A DNA stretch of 64,000 bases, taken from contig URRB01000008.1 in assembly GCA_900550195.1 (NCBI GenBank), positions 33,120 to 97,119 of the forward strand. The letters run 5' to 3'. This DNA comes from an uncultured Collinsella sp. Its GTDB lineage: Bacteria; Actinomycetota; Coriobacteriia; Coriobacteriales; Coriobacteriaceae. This document shows, piece by piece, positions 25,917-35,488 of the stretch. How positions within the stretch are numbered: position 1 is the stretch's first letter; each line of letters begins with the position of its first letter. The notes beneath the pieces are model-generated. The model saw only the letters and a program-made list of their open reading frames with translations. It made no database searches and was not told the DNA's origin. The position numbers were made by a program, and so were the translations under genes.

Positions 25917-26633
25917 CTAGAGACTCAGAGCCTTCTTGAGCGGCACGACGCGGCGGCGCGAAACCGGCACGCGTTCGTCGACGCCCGTAATGCCCAGCTG
26001 GATGGCGCCCGAGGGCACCGTCTCGACGTCCGTAACGCACGCCAAGTTGACGATATAGCGGCGGTGAACACGGAAGAAGCCAAAGTCGCAGAGCTTGGCC
26101 TCAAGCTGCGCCAGCGAGGTCGTCGACAAAAAGCGATCATCGACGGTATAGATGCAGGAGTAATCGTCCTTGGCCATGATAAAGCGAATGTCGTCCACGG
26201 GAATGAGCACCTTGCGGCCGCCCTTTTCCACCGGGATACGCTCGATGGTCACCTTGCTGTCCGTAACCGGCTTGGCGCGTTGCATGACCTTCTCGATCGC
26301 GCGATCCAAGCGAGCTTCCTCGACCGGCTTCATCAGATAATCGACGGCATCCACGTCGAATGCCTCGACCGCATGGTCACTATACGCAGTCACAAACACG
26401 ATCGCCGGCGGATTTTTGAGCTTATGCAGCGCCTCGGCAAGTTGCAGGCCCGAGGCACCGGGCATCGAGATATCGAGAAACACGACATCCACGCGACTTT
26501 CCATAAGCATCTCGATGGCGGAGCGGACGCTCGACGCCTCAGTGATCGTGCCGATCTTGCCCGTTTGCTCGAGCAGGAAGCGAAGCTCCGAGCGAGCCGG
26601 CGCCTCATCATCCACAATCATCGCACGCAGCAT
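25917..26633 (-). CDS. LytTR-type response regulator (system 1)
   Basis: 238 residues. The receiver domain spans 1-120, with the acidic pair VDDE at 7-10 and the phospho-acceptor D54 in VFLDISMPG. A C-terminal LytTR DNA-binding domain (about 140-236) has 'VHRRYIVNLACV'. It is the partner of the LytS-like kinase just upstream, which ends 72 bases away. I chose the ATG at 26633; a TTG seven codons earlier has no ribosome site. Targets are unknown; such pairs often control envelope, autolysis or peptide-sensing genes. Confidence 0.9.
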   Translation of the reverse strand: MLRAMIVDDEAPARSELRFLLEQTGKIGTITEASSVRSAIEMLMESRVDVVFLDISMPGASGLQLAEALHKLKNPPAIVFVTAYSDHAVEAFDVDAVDYLMKPVEEARLDRAIEKVMQRAKPVTDSKVTIERIPVEKGGRKVLIPVDDIRFIMAKDDYSCIYTVDDRFLSTTSLAQLEAKLCDFGFFRVHRRYIVNLACVTDVETVPSGAIQLGITGVDERVPVSRRRVVPLKKALSL

Positions 26634-26705
26634 AGGGATAAAACCTTTCGTCAACTAACTACGCCGGGCATCCGTCGCATGACGTTGAGCCCGTAGCCTT
26701 TTATT

Positions 26706-28049
26706 TTACTCTTGAATGTCAAAGATGCTCTCTGACAAATCAAGATGAAGGAGCACTTTGGTGCCCTTGCCCGGCGCCGATTCGACACGCGTATAGGAGT
26801 GCGGCCCATAAAAGCGATGGATGCGCTCCGAAATATTGTGCATGGCCACACCGGCGCCGCCACCCTGGGGAGAGCTGGCGTCGGGACGGGCAGAACGCTC
26901 GTCAAACAGTCTGGCGGCGGTACCCTCATCCATGCCCACGCCATTATCGGCCACGGCAATCAAGATTGCATCCTCGCCGTCTTGGTGAACGGTCACGTCG
27001 ATCCTCAGGGCGTCGTCATCGCCCATACCATGACGCACGGCGTTCTCGACAATCGGCTGGATCACGAACGCCGGCACCAGCGTATCTTCCACGTCCTCGG
27101 ACACATCGAACGTCGCAAGCACGCGATCCTCGCCAAAGCGGGCCTTCTCAAAGGTAAGGTAGCGCTTGGTCTGTGCGACCTCGCGCGAGACCGGAATAAG
27201 CGATCCCGAGTTGTCGAGCGTGGCACGATAGAACGATGAGAACTCACGAAGCAGTTCGCGGGCCCGCAGCGGGTCGGTGCGCGTAAACGATGCAATGGTG
27301 TTCAGCGTGTTGAACAGGAAGTGCGGGTTAATCTGCGCCTGCAGCGCACGCACCTCGGCGCGCGCCGTGAGTTCCTTTTGCACCTCGAGCTCGTGGATGG
27401 CGAGCTGCGTGGACAAGATCTCGGCAAAGCCCGAGGCAAGCGCATACTGGGTACGGTCGACGGCGCGCGGGGTCTTGTAGTAGAACTTGAGCGTGCCGAC
27501 GGTACGATCGCCCACCTTGATGGGGGCGATAATGCCGGCGGGGACTTGGTTGTGCGAGCCGTCCGAGCCCACGACATCCACCATACGGTTGAACGACTGC
27601 ACGATGCCATGTTCGATAACGTAGCGTGTGGCAAGCGTGTGGATGGGAGTATCGGGCAGCAGTTTTTCCTCAAACTCGCCCGCGCAGGCAAGCACGTTGT
27701 CCTCGTCGGTGATGGCCACCGTCATGGCGCGCGTCTCGGGCAAAATGCGCCGGCACACCAAACGCGCCGACTCCTGCGTCAGACCGCCCTTAATGTCCTC
27801 GAGCATGGCCGAGGCCACCGAGAGCGTCTCCTCGGTGTACTGGGAGCGCACCGAATCGGGATTGAGCGTCAAAAAGATAAAGATGCACAGAAAGATGCAT
27901 AGCAGCGCGCAGGCAATCACCGTGGCGATCGGCTCGATACCGGTCACCAAGGCAAAAATAAAGTACACCAGCACGCAAATGGCGCAGGCGACGGCAATGA
28001 TGCGAAAGATTGATATTGAACTATCGCGCTGGGCGCGGCGGTCGATCAT
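26706..28049 (-). CDS. LytS-like sensor histidine kinase (system 1)
   Basis: 447 residues. Two membrane segments (16-36, 41-62), a GAF-like sensor region (75-220), a His_kinase domain with the phospho-acceptor H243 in 'QINPHFLFNTLNTI', and a C-terminal HATPase with 'DNGVGMDEGTAARLF'. It lacks the multi-pass 5TM-LytS sensor, so the signal is probably read in the cytoplasm by the GAF-like domain. Its start overlaps the stop of the GT2 gene, and the response regulator follows, so the three genes form one operon. Confidence 0.9.
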   Translation of the reverse strand: MIDRRAQRDSSISIFRIIAVACAICVLVYFIFALVTGIEPIATVIACALLCIFLCIFIFLTLNPDSVRSQYTEETLSVASAMLEDIKGGLTQESARLVCRRILPETRAMTVAITDEDNVLACAGEFEEKLLPDTPIHTLATRYVIEHGIVQSFNRMVDVVGSDGSHNQVPAGIIAPIKVGDRTVGTLKFYYKTPRAVDRTQYALASGFAEILSTQLAIHELEVQKELTARAEVRALQAQINPHFLFNTLNTIASFTRTDPLRARELLREFSSFYRATLDNSGSLIPVSREVAQTKRYLTFEKARFGEDRVLATFDVSEDVEDTLVPAFVIQPIVENAVRHGMGDDDALRIDVTVHQDGEDAILIAVADNGVGMDEGTAARLFDERSARPDASSPQGGGAGVAMHNISERIHRFYGPHSYTRVESAPGKGTKVLLHLDLSESIFDIQE

Positions 28050-29233
28050 TCGGCCCCCTCCAGGATACTGATCAGTTGTGCGTCACGCCAAAGCCCGTCC
28101 ATGATCTTGGGCCAAAAGCTCTGGAAACGCAGGTAGCTTGCAGCGTTTTGGCGCGCATAGGCCTTTGCCTCGCCGATACCATGGCGCCAAATGCGCAGGT
28201 AGCCCTCATGCTCGCGGGTAAACACGCTGCGGACCATAGCGGTCTTGCGCACGCGGTCGTCGAGCTCGCGCGAAATCCACGGGCCCGGGTAGGGCATGAG
28301 CGATGCCGCCGTAACGGGAATGAGCTCCTTTTGATGCGCGGCGAATGTCAACTTGGCCCGTTCGTAGTACCAACGGTATACATCCTGCATAAAGCGCGGT
28401 GAGCGCTTTTCGGACTCCGGAGGCAGATGGCGCACGGTCCACTCGTTATCGAACCACACGTCGTAGCCAAACATGCGCATGTTAAAGAGGTAATCCAAGT
28501 CCTCGCCGCGGGTGATAAACGGGTCAAAGGCTACACGCGTAAAGGCGCGGGCGTGCAGGGCCATCAGGCCGCCGCACACGTAGTTGGATCGCGAGATGCG
28601 GGTGCCCGAGAGCGCCTTTTTCATCCAACGGTTGAACTCGATGCGCTTGGTCCACCAACGATGGCAGATGCCCGCCTTGTCCGTGGGAGCCAGCGGCGAG
28701 CCGTCGCGATCGTAGAAATAGCCGCTCTTGACCAAGATCGGCAAGCCCTGACGCGTCTGCTGCCCCAACGCATAGGTCGCGCGCTTCATAAAGTCGGCGT
28801 CGATGACAGTCTCATCGTCATCCAAAAAGATAACCGCGTCATGACCCAGCACAGCGGCACAGGCTAGCCCCATGTTGCGGATGGCACCGTAGCCTCGCAG
28901 GCTCACGCACTCGCCCGAACCCTTGGGCGCGATCTGAGCAACCCGGTCTGCGATGCGCGAGGCCTGGGTGTTGGTGACAACGGTGACCTTGAGCGTGGGA
29001 TGCGCGTCGACAATCTCGCGCACGCGCAGCGACACATCGGCTGTGGCAGAAACGGGACAGACCACCAAAAGGATGATGCGCGGGATGTCACGTACCTGCT
29101 CAAGCGAGGCCAGACAGCGGTCGAGTTCGGGATTGTCGGCGTTGAGTCGCGTCGAATGGTCATAGGTGCCAGGGGCGTTTGCGCAAGCGTCATCGCCCGC
29201 CCAATACGTTGGAATCACGACTGTGGCGTTCAT
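28046..29233 (-). CDS. GT2-type glycosyltransferase
   Basis: 395 residues with a GT-A fold. N-terminal 'ATVVIPTYW' and the metal-binding FLDDDET match family 2 transferases. 'RGEDLDYLFNMRMFGYDVWFDNE' further on carries the acceptor-side ED motif. No membrane segments are seen, so it is a cytoplasmic or peripheral enzyme. Acceptor and sugar are unknown. It begins the operon with the LytS/LytTR pair, which suggests the system governs a surface glycan, but that link is inferred. Confidence 0.75.
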   Translation of the reverse strand: MNATVVIPTYWAGDDACANAPGTYDHSTRLNADNPELDRCLASLEQVRDIPRIILLVVCPVSATADVSLRVREIVDAHPTLKVTVVTNTQASRIADRVAQIAPKGSGECVSLRGYGAIRNMGLACAAVLGHDAVIFLDDDETVIDADFMKRATYALGQQTRQGLPILVKSGYFYDRDGSPLAPTDKAGICHRWWTKRIEFNRWMKKALSGTRISRSNYVCGGLMALHARAFTRVAFDPFITRGEDLDYLFNMRMFGYDVWFDNEWTVRHLPPESEKRSPRFMQDVYRWYYERAKLTFAAHQKELIPVTAASLMPYPGPWISRELDDRVRKTAMVRSVFTREHEGYLRIWRHGIGEAKAYARQNAASYLRFQSFWPKIMDGLWRDAQLISILEGAE

Positions 29234-29254
29234 GCCTTACCCTCCCTGCAACAC

Positions 29255-29289
29255 AAAAACGGGACGCCGCCAAACACAGGCGACGCCCC
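29255..29289 (-). terminator. Terminator of the MFS transporter gene
   Basis: On the minus strand ggggcgtcgcc pairs with ggcggcgtccc (two G-U pairs), with a seven-base loop and a GTTTTTG tail, between the MFS gene and the GT2 gene. Confidence 0.75.
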
Positions 29290-29404
29290 GCGACCTAGCT
29301 GATTCCATCATACCCACTTGGGCAAATCATTGCTCGCAAGTCGCAATGTTTATTGCGGATAACCCCAAAAGAGTACCGTGGACAGGCACAATAGCCGCTC
29401 GCTC

Positions 29405-30664
29405 CTATGCGGCATGCTCTGCTGCCCGAGTCATGCGGGACAGGCGAACCAGCAGCATAAAGCCAACGATCAGCAGCACGCCAATAGAAAGGACGCCCAG
29501 CGACGGGTTGCCGGTCAGCGAGGTAACGACCGACACCAGGAAGGTACCCATGACGCTTGCATAACGACCAAAGATGTCAAAGAAGCCGTAGTACTCGTTG
29601 GACTTTTCCTTGGGGATAATGCGACCAAAGTAGCTACGGCTGAGCGCCTGCACGCCGCCCTGGAACAGGCCGACCATAATGGCAAGCACCCAGAACTCAA
29701 AGGCGGTCTTTAGGAAGAACGCGGCGAACAGCACAATGCCCATGTAGGCGGCGACCGCCACCAGGATCATGTTGAGCGTGCCCACGCGTCCGGCGAGCTT
29801 GCCGTAGATGATGGCGGACGGAAAGGCCACGAACTGCGTAACGAGCAGCGCCAGTACCAGCAGGGTCGAATCGATGCCCAAAGCCGAGCCGTAGCTGGTA
29901 GCCATGGAAATGACCGTGTGGACGCCATCGATATAGAAGAAGAACGCAATCATGTAGACCAGCACGGTCTTGTTGTGGGCGATCTCGCGCATGGTGTGTC
30001 CGACCTCGGAGAACACACCGCCAACGATGTGGCCGATGGTGTCCTCGGGACCGCGCTCGCGACCATACTTTTGCTTATAGGTGTGAATGAGCGGCAGGGT
30101 AAAGATGAGCCACCAGGCACCAGTGATGATAAAAGACAGACGCGTTGCCAGCATGGTGGGGACGCCAAGAGCGGGGCCACCCATGATGAGCGCCAGGCAG
30201 ATGACGAACGGCACGGTGGAACCGATGTAGCCCCAGGCATAACCCGAGCTGGACACGGCGTCCATGCGCTCGTCGGTGGTAACGTCGGGCAGCATGGCGT
30301 CGTAGAACGTCATAGAAGAGTTAAGGCCGATGGTGCACAGCACGTACACGGTCAAAAATGCCATGGCGGACATTGGGATAGCCTGCGCCAGGCAAAGAAC
30401 CAGGCCCGTGAGGAAAAAGCCCAAGAAGAACTTGATTTTGTTGCCAGCGTAGTCGGCAAGTGCGCCCAGAATGGGCATGAGCATGGCGATGACCAGCGAG
30501 GCGATCGTCTGTGCATTGCCCCAGGCGACCACCAGGTCGGCCGAGGAAGCGCCGGTATTGATGGCGTTAAAGTAAATGGGCACCACCGAGGTATTGAGCA
30601 GCACGAGGGCCGAATTGCCCACATCATACATAACCCAGTTACGCTCGAGCTTGGTGTATTTCAT
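29405..30664 (-). CDS. MFS transporter, Atg22/UMF1 family
   Basis: 419 residues with about 12 membrane segments. The N-terminus 'RNWVMYDVGNSALVLLNTSVVPIYF' is the hallmark of the UMF1/Atg22 branch of the major facilitator superfamily. Yeast Atg22 exports amino acids from the vacuole; bacterial members have no settled substrate. AAGGG lies nine bases before the ATG. It is flanked by a terminator downstream and a divergent-free gap upstream, so it appears monocistronic. Confidence 0.85.
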   Translation of the reverse strand: MKYTKLERNWVMYDVGNSALVLLNTSVVPIYFNAINTGASSADLVVAWGNAQTIASLVIAMLMPILGALADYAGNKIKFFLGFFLTGLVLCLAQAIPMSAMAFLTVYVLCTIGLNSSMTFYDAMLPDVTTDERMDAVSSSGYAWGYIGSTVPFVICLALIMGGPALGVPTMLATRLSFIITGAWWLIFTLPLIHTYKQKYGRERGPEDTIGHIVGGVFSEVGHTMREIAHNKTVLVYMIAFFFYIDGVHTVISMATSYGSALGIDSTLLVLALLVTQFVAFPSAIIYGKLAGRVGTLNMILVAVAAYMGIVLFAAFFLKTAFEFWVLAIMVGLFQGGVQALSRSYFGRIIPKEKSNEYYGFFDIFGRYASVMGTFLVSVVTSLTGNPSLGVLSIGVLLIVGFMLLVRLSRMTRAAEHAA

Positions 30665-30765
30665 GGACAGGGACCCTTCGTATTCGCCCGATATGCAGTT
30701 AGTTCATCGTACCCCAATTGTCCAGAACCGCCGGTAAGGATTCGGCAAAGGGGCACGCACGGGCC

Positions 30766-31710
30766 CTATTCCTCGCGGTCGAACTCCTCATCGGCATTGA
30801 GCACGCGACCGCTGTAGTTGACGTGACTGGTCACGGCATCCATGTCACCGGTCTCGATAAAACGTGCGACCGTGCACTCGTAATCGCCCAGCGCGCGATC
30901 AAAGACCTCGGGGAAACTCTCGTTCGAGACCTCGTCGGTAAAGGGATTCTTCCATGTCAGATGGCCCAGGTTACCGGTGCGCTCGGGCAACTCCGTCGTC
31001 ACGCGATGAGCAAGGCCGTCGAGCAGCGAGTAATCGTGCACCAAGCCCTCAACCAGCGAGATCGCGCGCGTCTTTGCGGAGCCGGCCGGCTCAATCGCGC
31101 GGTAAAGTCGCTGCATATTGGCAACGGCAGCACCGTACTCCCCCGCCGGAATGTCAATGCCGTACACGCGTCCGGCAACATAGCTCATCAGCACGCCGGC
31201 CACGCGATTGATGCGATCAGTGGTGACGATCTCGCCCGCCGGCGGGTAATCGTCAACCGTAGCGCCATCGCGGTTAAGCTGCAGCATCAGCACATCCAGG
31301 TCGCTCTCGATCACGGCATGGACCTGACTGCTCGAATCCTCAAGCTCTGAATCGGACTCGACAATGCCAAACTGCTGCTCATAGACAAAGGGATGAGCGT
31401 TGCGGTCGAGCACGTAATGAGACAGCAGGCCCAGCGCAAAGGCACGACCCAAGCTGGCGTCGCGCGGCAGCAGATGCGACACGCCGTCGCGCAGGCACGC
31501 AAACTGACGAGACATGCGCGACCGATGCATGACCTGCGCCAGCAGCGTGCAGTCGGAAACACGCGGTGTCAGAATGTGAAAGAAAAACGGGTCGGGGCCT
31601 TGGTTGCCCAAGATAAAGGCAATGCGCTCTTCATCGGACGTGATGACGCCCTGTGGAAGACGGTCGATGCTTTCCTCGCCAAACAGATGATGGGTGATAA
31701 GCGCGGGCAT
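30766..31710 (-). CDS. Zinc-dependent phospholipase C-like protein
   Basis: 314 residues from the ATG at 31710 (AAGGA upstream). It begins 'MPALITHHLFGEES' and contains 'ILGNQGPDPFFFH' and 'ALGLLSHYVLDRNAHPFV', which supply the His and Asp ligands of the PF00882-type zinc phospholipase C fold. No signal peptide is visible, so it is likely cytoplasmic, unlike classical secreted enzymes. Coriobacteria and clostridia carry many such intracellular proteins of unknown substrate. Confidence 0.75.
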   Translation of the reverse strand: MPALITHHLFGEESIDRLPQGVITSDEERIAFILGNQGPDPFFFHILTPRVSDCTLLAQVMHRSRMSRQFACLRDGVSHLLPRDASLGRAFALGLLSHYVLDRNAHPFVYEQQFGIVESDSELEDSSSQVHAVIESDLDVLMLQLNRDGATVDDYPPAGEIVTTDRINRVAGVLMSYVAGRVYGIDIPAGEYGAAVANMQRLYRAIEPAGSAKTRAISLVEGLVHDYSLLDGLAHRVTTELPERTGNLGHLTWKNPFTDEVSNESFPEVFDRALGDYECTVARFIETGDMDAVTSHVNYSGRVLNADEEFDREE

Positions 31711-31802
31711 AATGATCCTTTCGATTTCATTCGATGCCACCCATTATGCCCACCGCGCGCCCATGCCAAACCTGCGATGGTAAACGACGGCACGCAGACC
31801 GT

Positions 31803-32537
31803 CTACGCAAGCCCCAAGTGTGCTTTAACCTCGGCAGCGCGACGGCGGGACACGGGCACCGTCGAGGTTACGCGATCGAGTCTGAGCTCCATAAGACCCG
31901 TGGAACCGATCTCGACATTGTGCACGTCTTCCAAATTGACCAGATAGCTGCGATGAACGCGAATAAAGCCCTCGGAGACCAAGCGACGCTCGAGCGAAGA
32001 GATCGACTCATTGATCAGGTACGTTCCCTCGGCGCAGATGGCGTTGCAAAAATCGGCGCGCGCCTCAAAGTAGCAGACGTCTGCGGCGGGAATGAACACC
32101 TTTTTGCCCCCGCGGTCCACCGTCAGACGCAAAGGCTGGCGCGGAGCGTGGATAACACGACGGGCACCCAAGGCTGCCTCGATCTTGTCGAGTGCCTTTG
32201 ACAGGCGTGCGTCCTCGACCGGCTTGACGACATAGTCGACCGCATCGAGGTTATACGCATCGGCGGCAAACTCGGCAAACGCCGTCACAAACACAACCAC
32301 CGGCGGCGTCTTTAGGTTCTGCAGCGTCTCGGCAAGCTCAATTCCCGAGCGGCCGGGCATCGTGATGTCCAAAAACAACACGTTGGGCTTGTTCGAGAGA
32401 ATCGACTCCACGGCCTCGGTGACATTGCCCGCCTCGGCAATCTGGCCCACACGCGTATCCTTTTCCAACAGATAGCGTAGCTCAGCCCTAATGGGAGGTT
32501 CGTCATCAACCACCAAGATGTTCCAGCCTTCGGACAT
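31803..32537 (-). CDS. LytTR-type response regulator (system 2)
   Basis: 244 residues. Receiver motif VVDDE at 9-13, phospho-acceptor D57 in LFLDITMPG, and a C-terminal LytTR domain with 'VHRSYLVNLEDV'. It is clearly paralogous to the regulator at 25.9 kb: the same order and similar 'VDYVVKPVEDARL' and 'VPVSRRR' segments. It follows its kinase by 38 bases. The two regulators could bind similar sites, so cross-regulation is possible. Confidence 0.9.
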   Translation of the reverse strand: MSEGWNILVVDDEPPIRAELRYLLEKDTRVGQIAEAGNVTEAVESILSNKPNVLFLDITMPGRSGIELAETLQNLKTPPVVVFVTAFAEFAADAYNLDAVDYVVKPVEDARLSKALDKIEAALGARRVIHAPRQPLRLTVDRGGKKVFIPAADVCYFEARADFCNAICAEGTYLINESISSLERRLVSEGFIRVHRSYLVNLEDVHNVEIGSTGLMELRLDRVTSTVPVSRRRAAEVKAHLGLA

Positions 32538-32575
32538 ATGTGCTTCCCCTCTTTTTCTCTCAATCCAACCGCGTG

Positions 32576-33961
32576 CTACGCCGTCAACGGCGCCGGCTCA
32601 TGCGGCTCGCCGTTCAGCTCGACGATGACCTGCGTTCCCACGCCCTCCTGGGACTTCACGCGCATGCCGGAATCTTCTCCGTAAAAGAAATGGATGCGCT
32701 GAAGCACGTTGAAGAGCGCCAGGCCGCAACCTCGCTTGACGGAGCCGTCGGCGGTAATGCTCTCGGGCTCCTCCAGGCGATGTTGCTCAAACAGATGCGC
32801 GCAGACTTCTTCGCTCATACCGATGCCGTCGTCCTCGACGATGATCTCCAAACCGTCATCGGTCTCGAAAGCCCTAACATGAATAGAAAGCGGCTCGGTC
32901 TCGCGCTGCGCGTGCTTGATGCAGTTTTCGAGCAACGGCTGCAAGATAAACGGCGGCACCATGCAATCGCGCACCTCAAAGTCGATATCGACCGAGACGC
33001 GCAGACGGCCGTCGCCATAACGAGCCTGCATAAGATTGATATAGCGAGTGCCCTGTTCCACCTCGTGCTCGAGCGTTGTGAGGGTATCGGAATCAGAAAG
33101 CGTCTGACGGTAGTAGTTGGAGAAGTCGATCAGCAGCGATCGCGCCTTGTCGGGCTCGGTTCGAACGAGCGACACGATGGTGCTGATGGTGTTAAACAGA
33201 AAATGAGGATCGACCTGCGATTGCAAGGCGCGCAGCTCCACGCGGGCCGTAAGCTCGTCCTGGCGCTCGAGCTCAAAGCTCGCAAGCTGCGTGGAAATGA
33301 GGTCGGCAAAGCCCGAGGCAAGCGCCGTCTGGCGCATATCGATGCTGCTCAGACGGGGATAATACAGCTCGAGCGTGCCCACGCAATGCCCGCGCACGGT
33401 AAGCGGTGCGACAATACCGGCGCGCAGGCGCGGAAAGTAGCCACCTGTCTCGGTCGAGGCATCGCGCGAGAACACGCTTTGCTCACCGCTGTTGATCACG
33501 TTGAGCGTAGTCCGCAGCACCACCGGGGTGCCCGCGGGGCATTTTGCCGAGTCCTCGCCCCAGCTTGCCAACACCTGCTTGCCGTCGGTAAAGCAGATGG
33601 CAGAGGCGATAGTTTCGGACAGGATGATCTTAGAGGCGCCCAGGGCAGCTTCGGGCGTAAGGCCGCGCGACGTGTAGGCGAATATTTTTGAAGCGATGGC
33701 GAGCGTGCGGTCGGTTGCGCTCGATGTGAGGTCGTCGGGAACGACAAAGACGTACGAGAAGAAGAAGCACAGCATGACCAAGCCGGCAATGACGACAACG
33801 GCCGGAACGGGATTGGGATTATCGGTTAGATCCCAGATGAGCAGCAGGATAAGCAGCGGAACGACAATACCGAGCAAGATGGCTTGAACCACATGCTGAG
33901 CGGTACGAAAGACCTTGGTAGAGTTGTAGCTCTTGCCCAGAATCAGCCTATTGAGATCCAC
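32576..33961 (-). CDS. LytS-like sensor histidine kinase (system 2)
   Basis: 461 residues. Two membrane segments lie near the N-terminus, then a GAF-like sensor, a His_kinase domain with H253 in 'QVDPHFLFNTISTI', and a HATPase with 'DDGIGMSEEV'. Start choice: AAGGAG directly abuts the ATG at 33967, which is too close to work, but is six bases from the GTG at 33961, which I therefore prefer. It is paralogous to the kinase at 26.7-28 kb but ends in an extra Glu/Pro tail. No glycosyltransferase is linked to this copy. Confidence 0.88.
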   Translation of the reverse strand: MDLNRLILGKSYNSTKVFRTAQHVVQAILLGIVVPLLILLLIWDLTDNPNPVPAVVVIAGLVMLCFFFSYVFVVPDDLTSSATDRTLAIASKIFAYTSRGLTPEAALGASKIILSETIASAICFTDGKQVLASWGEDSAKCPAGTPVVLRTTLNVINSGEQSVFSRDASTETGGYFPRLRAGIVAPLTVRGHCVGTLELYYPRLSSIDMRQTALASGFADLISTQLASFELERQDELTARVELRALQSQVDPHFLFNTISTIVSLVRTEPDKARSLLIDFSNYYRQTLSDSDTLTTLEHEVEQGTRYINLMQARYGDGRLRVSVDIDFEVRDCMVPPFILQPLLENCIKHAQRETEPLSIHVRAFETDDGLEIIVEDDGIGMSEEVCAHLFEQHRLEEPESITADGSVKRGCGLALFNVLQRIHFFYGEDSGMRVKSQEGVGTQVIVELNGEPHEPAPLTA

Positions 33962-33999
33962 CGTCATCTCCTTCTTACCGACGCACCCCATAGCAATAA

Positions 34000-34021
34000 A
34001 GAGGGCCGCAAGCGACCCTCT
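34000..34021 (-). terminator. Terminator downstream of the amidohydrolase
   Basis: A stem agagggtcgc/gcggccctct (one G-U pair) with a short loop, followed by TTTATT on the minus strand, between the amidohydrolase and the system-2 kinase. Confidence 0.65.
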
Positions 34022-34023
34022 CC

Positions 34024-34038
34024 ATTGCATTATGCAAT
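34024..34038. promoter_or_regulatory. Palindrome ATTGCATTATGCAAT upstream of system 2
   Basis: A 15-base perfect palindrome with one central base, containing the ATTATGCAA word that also occurs near 39676 and twice near 57.5 kb, always between genes. Operator function is inferred only. Confidence 0.4.
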
Positions 34039-34079
34039 CAAATACTGTGTTTTACATCAAGCCATCGATGAACGGTAGC

Positions 34080-35357
34080 TTAGGCGCTGTACTTGTTTGC
34101 CTCGCCGAAGGTGCCGCCCTCGACAATCCAGCCGTCCTTCATGATGACGTCCATGTTGTCGGTGTTGAGCACGTGGATGTCGGCGGCGACGTCACCGTTG
34201 ACGACCAGCAGGTCGGCGCACTTGCCGGCCTCGATGGAACCGGTCTCGTCCTCGATGTGGCACATCTTGGCACCGTTGAGGGTGGCGCAGGTGATGGTCT
34301 CGACCGGAGTGAAGCCGATCTTGTCGACGAACTCGTACATCTCCTCGATGGAGCAAGTGCCGTACGGGGTGACGAAGGAGAAGGAGTCGGAGCCGATCGT
34401 CATGACGACGCCGCGCTTCTTGGCCTCGCGCAGGCAGTCGTAGTTGCGCTGCAGCTCCTTCTCGACCAGAGTGCCCTCGTACTTGTCGTGCAGCTCGGGA
34501 ACGTAGACGGGCGGATAGGTGGCGTACCAGGTGGGCAGGAAGGCGATCGTCGGAGTGAAGAAGGTGCCCTGCTCGGCCATGAGGTCCATGGTGCGCTCAT
34601 CGATATCGAAGCCGTGAATCAGCTGCTCGCAGCCAAAGCGAACGGAATCGTAGGCAGCGGCGTGGTTGTTGTAGCAGTGGCTCCACACGGGGATGCCGAC
34701 CATCTTTGCCTCTTCGACCACGGCCTGAATCTCCTCGGAGCAGTAGTGCTGGTCGCGGCCGGAGTCCCAGCGCCAGATGCCGCCACCGGTAGCCCAGATC
34801 TTGATGGCATCGGGGTTCTCGCGCAGGCGACGGCGGACGGCCTTGCGCAGATCCCAAGGACCGTCGACCTGATCGCCCCAGGGGTGCGATTCCTTGTTGA
34901 GCTCCTGGCTGCAGTGGTGGGAGTCGCCGTGGCCGGCAACGCGGCAGAAGCCAAGGCCGGTGGCCAGAACGCGCGGGCCCTTGAAGACGCCCTTGTCGAT
35001 GCAGTCACGGATCTGGATACCAAAGCGGCCGATCTCGCAGACGGTGGTGAGGCCGTGGGTGAGGCAGTCGTAGGCCTGCTTGACGGCGACGGCCTGCTTC
35101 TCGAGGAGCGGCTGCATGACCCAGTCGGTGTCATCGTCGGTCAAGTTGCCCGAGAAGTGCAGGTGGGTGTCGATCAGGCCGGGAAGGACGGTCTTGCCGG
35201 CGGCGTCGATGACCTCAACGCCCTCGGGAAGGTCCTGCATGGCGCCGGCGTACTCGATCTTGCCGTTGTCGTCGACGAGAACGAGGGAGTTCTCGACCGG
35301 CTCGGCACCGGTACCGTCGATGAGCTTGCCGCCAACGATTGCATACTTAGTGGACAT
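34080..35357 (-). CDS. Amidohydrolase (imidazolonepropionase/prolidase-like)
   Basis: 425 residues. The metal-binding GLIDTHLH follows an N-terminal beta segment; later His residues occur in 'WSHCYNNHAAAYDS' and 'LIHGFDID', and an Asp in 'TIGSDSFSF'. This is the metal-dependent hydrolase A subgroup of the amidohydrolase superfamily, which includes Xaa-Pro and Xaa-Arg dipeptidases. TAAGGAGG precedes the ATG. It lies downstream of an APC permease gene in the same direction, so it may act on an imported amino-acid derivative or dipeptide. The substrate cannot be read from sequence. Confidence 0.82.
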   Translation of the reverse strand: MSTKYAIVGGKLIDGTGAEPVENSLVLVDDNGKIEYAGAMQDLPEGVEVIDAAGKTVLPGLIDTHLHFSGNLTDDDTDWVMQPLLEKQAVAVKQAYDCLTHGLTTVCEIGRFGIQIRDCIDKGVFKGPRVLATGLGFCRVAGHGDSHHCSQELNKESHPWGDQVDGPWDLRKAVRRRLRENPDAIKIWATGGGIWRWDSGRDQHYCSEEIQAVVEEAKMVGIPVWSHCYNNHAAAYDSVRFGCEQLIHGFDIDERTMDLMAEQGTFFTPTIAFLPTWYATYPPVYVPELHDKYEGTLVEKELQRNYDCLREAKKRGVVMTIGSDSFSFVTPYGTCSIEEMYEFVDKIGFTPVETITCATLNGAKMCHIEDETGSIEAGKCADLLVVNGDVAADIHVLNTDNMDVIMKDGWIVEGGTFGEANKYSA

Positions 35358-35488
35358 GGTTCCTCCTTATGGATCCATATAGTGGGCGAGGCCGCGTTGG
35401 GTTAAGGCCTCACAAAGCTACCCAAGTGGTGCCGGGTTCGGTGCGCGGAAGAGAGGGTCCCGCGCACCTGATCCGCCCCGGCTCGGCG

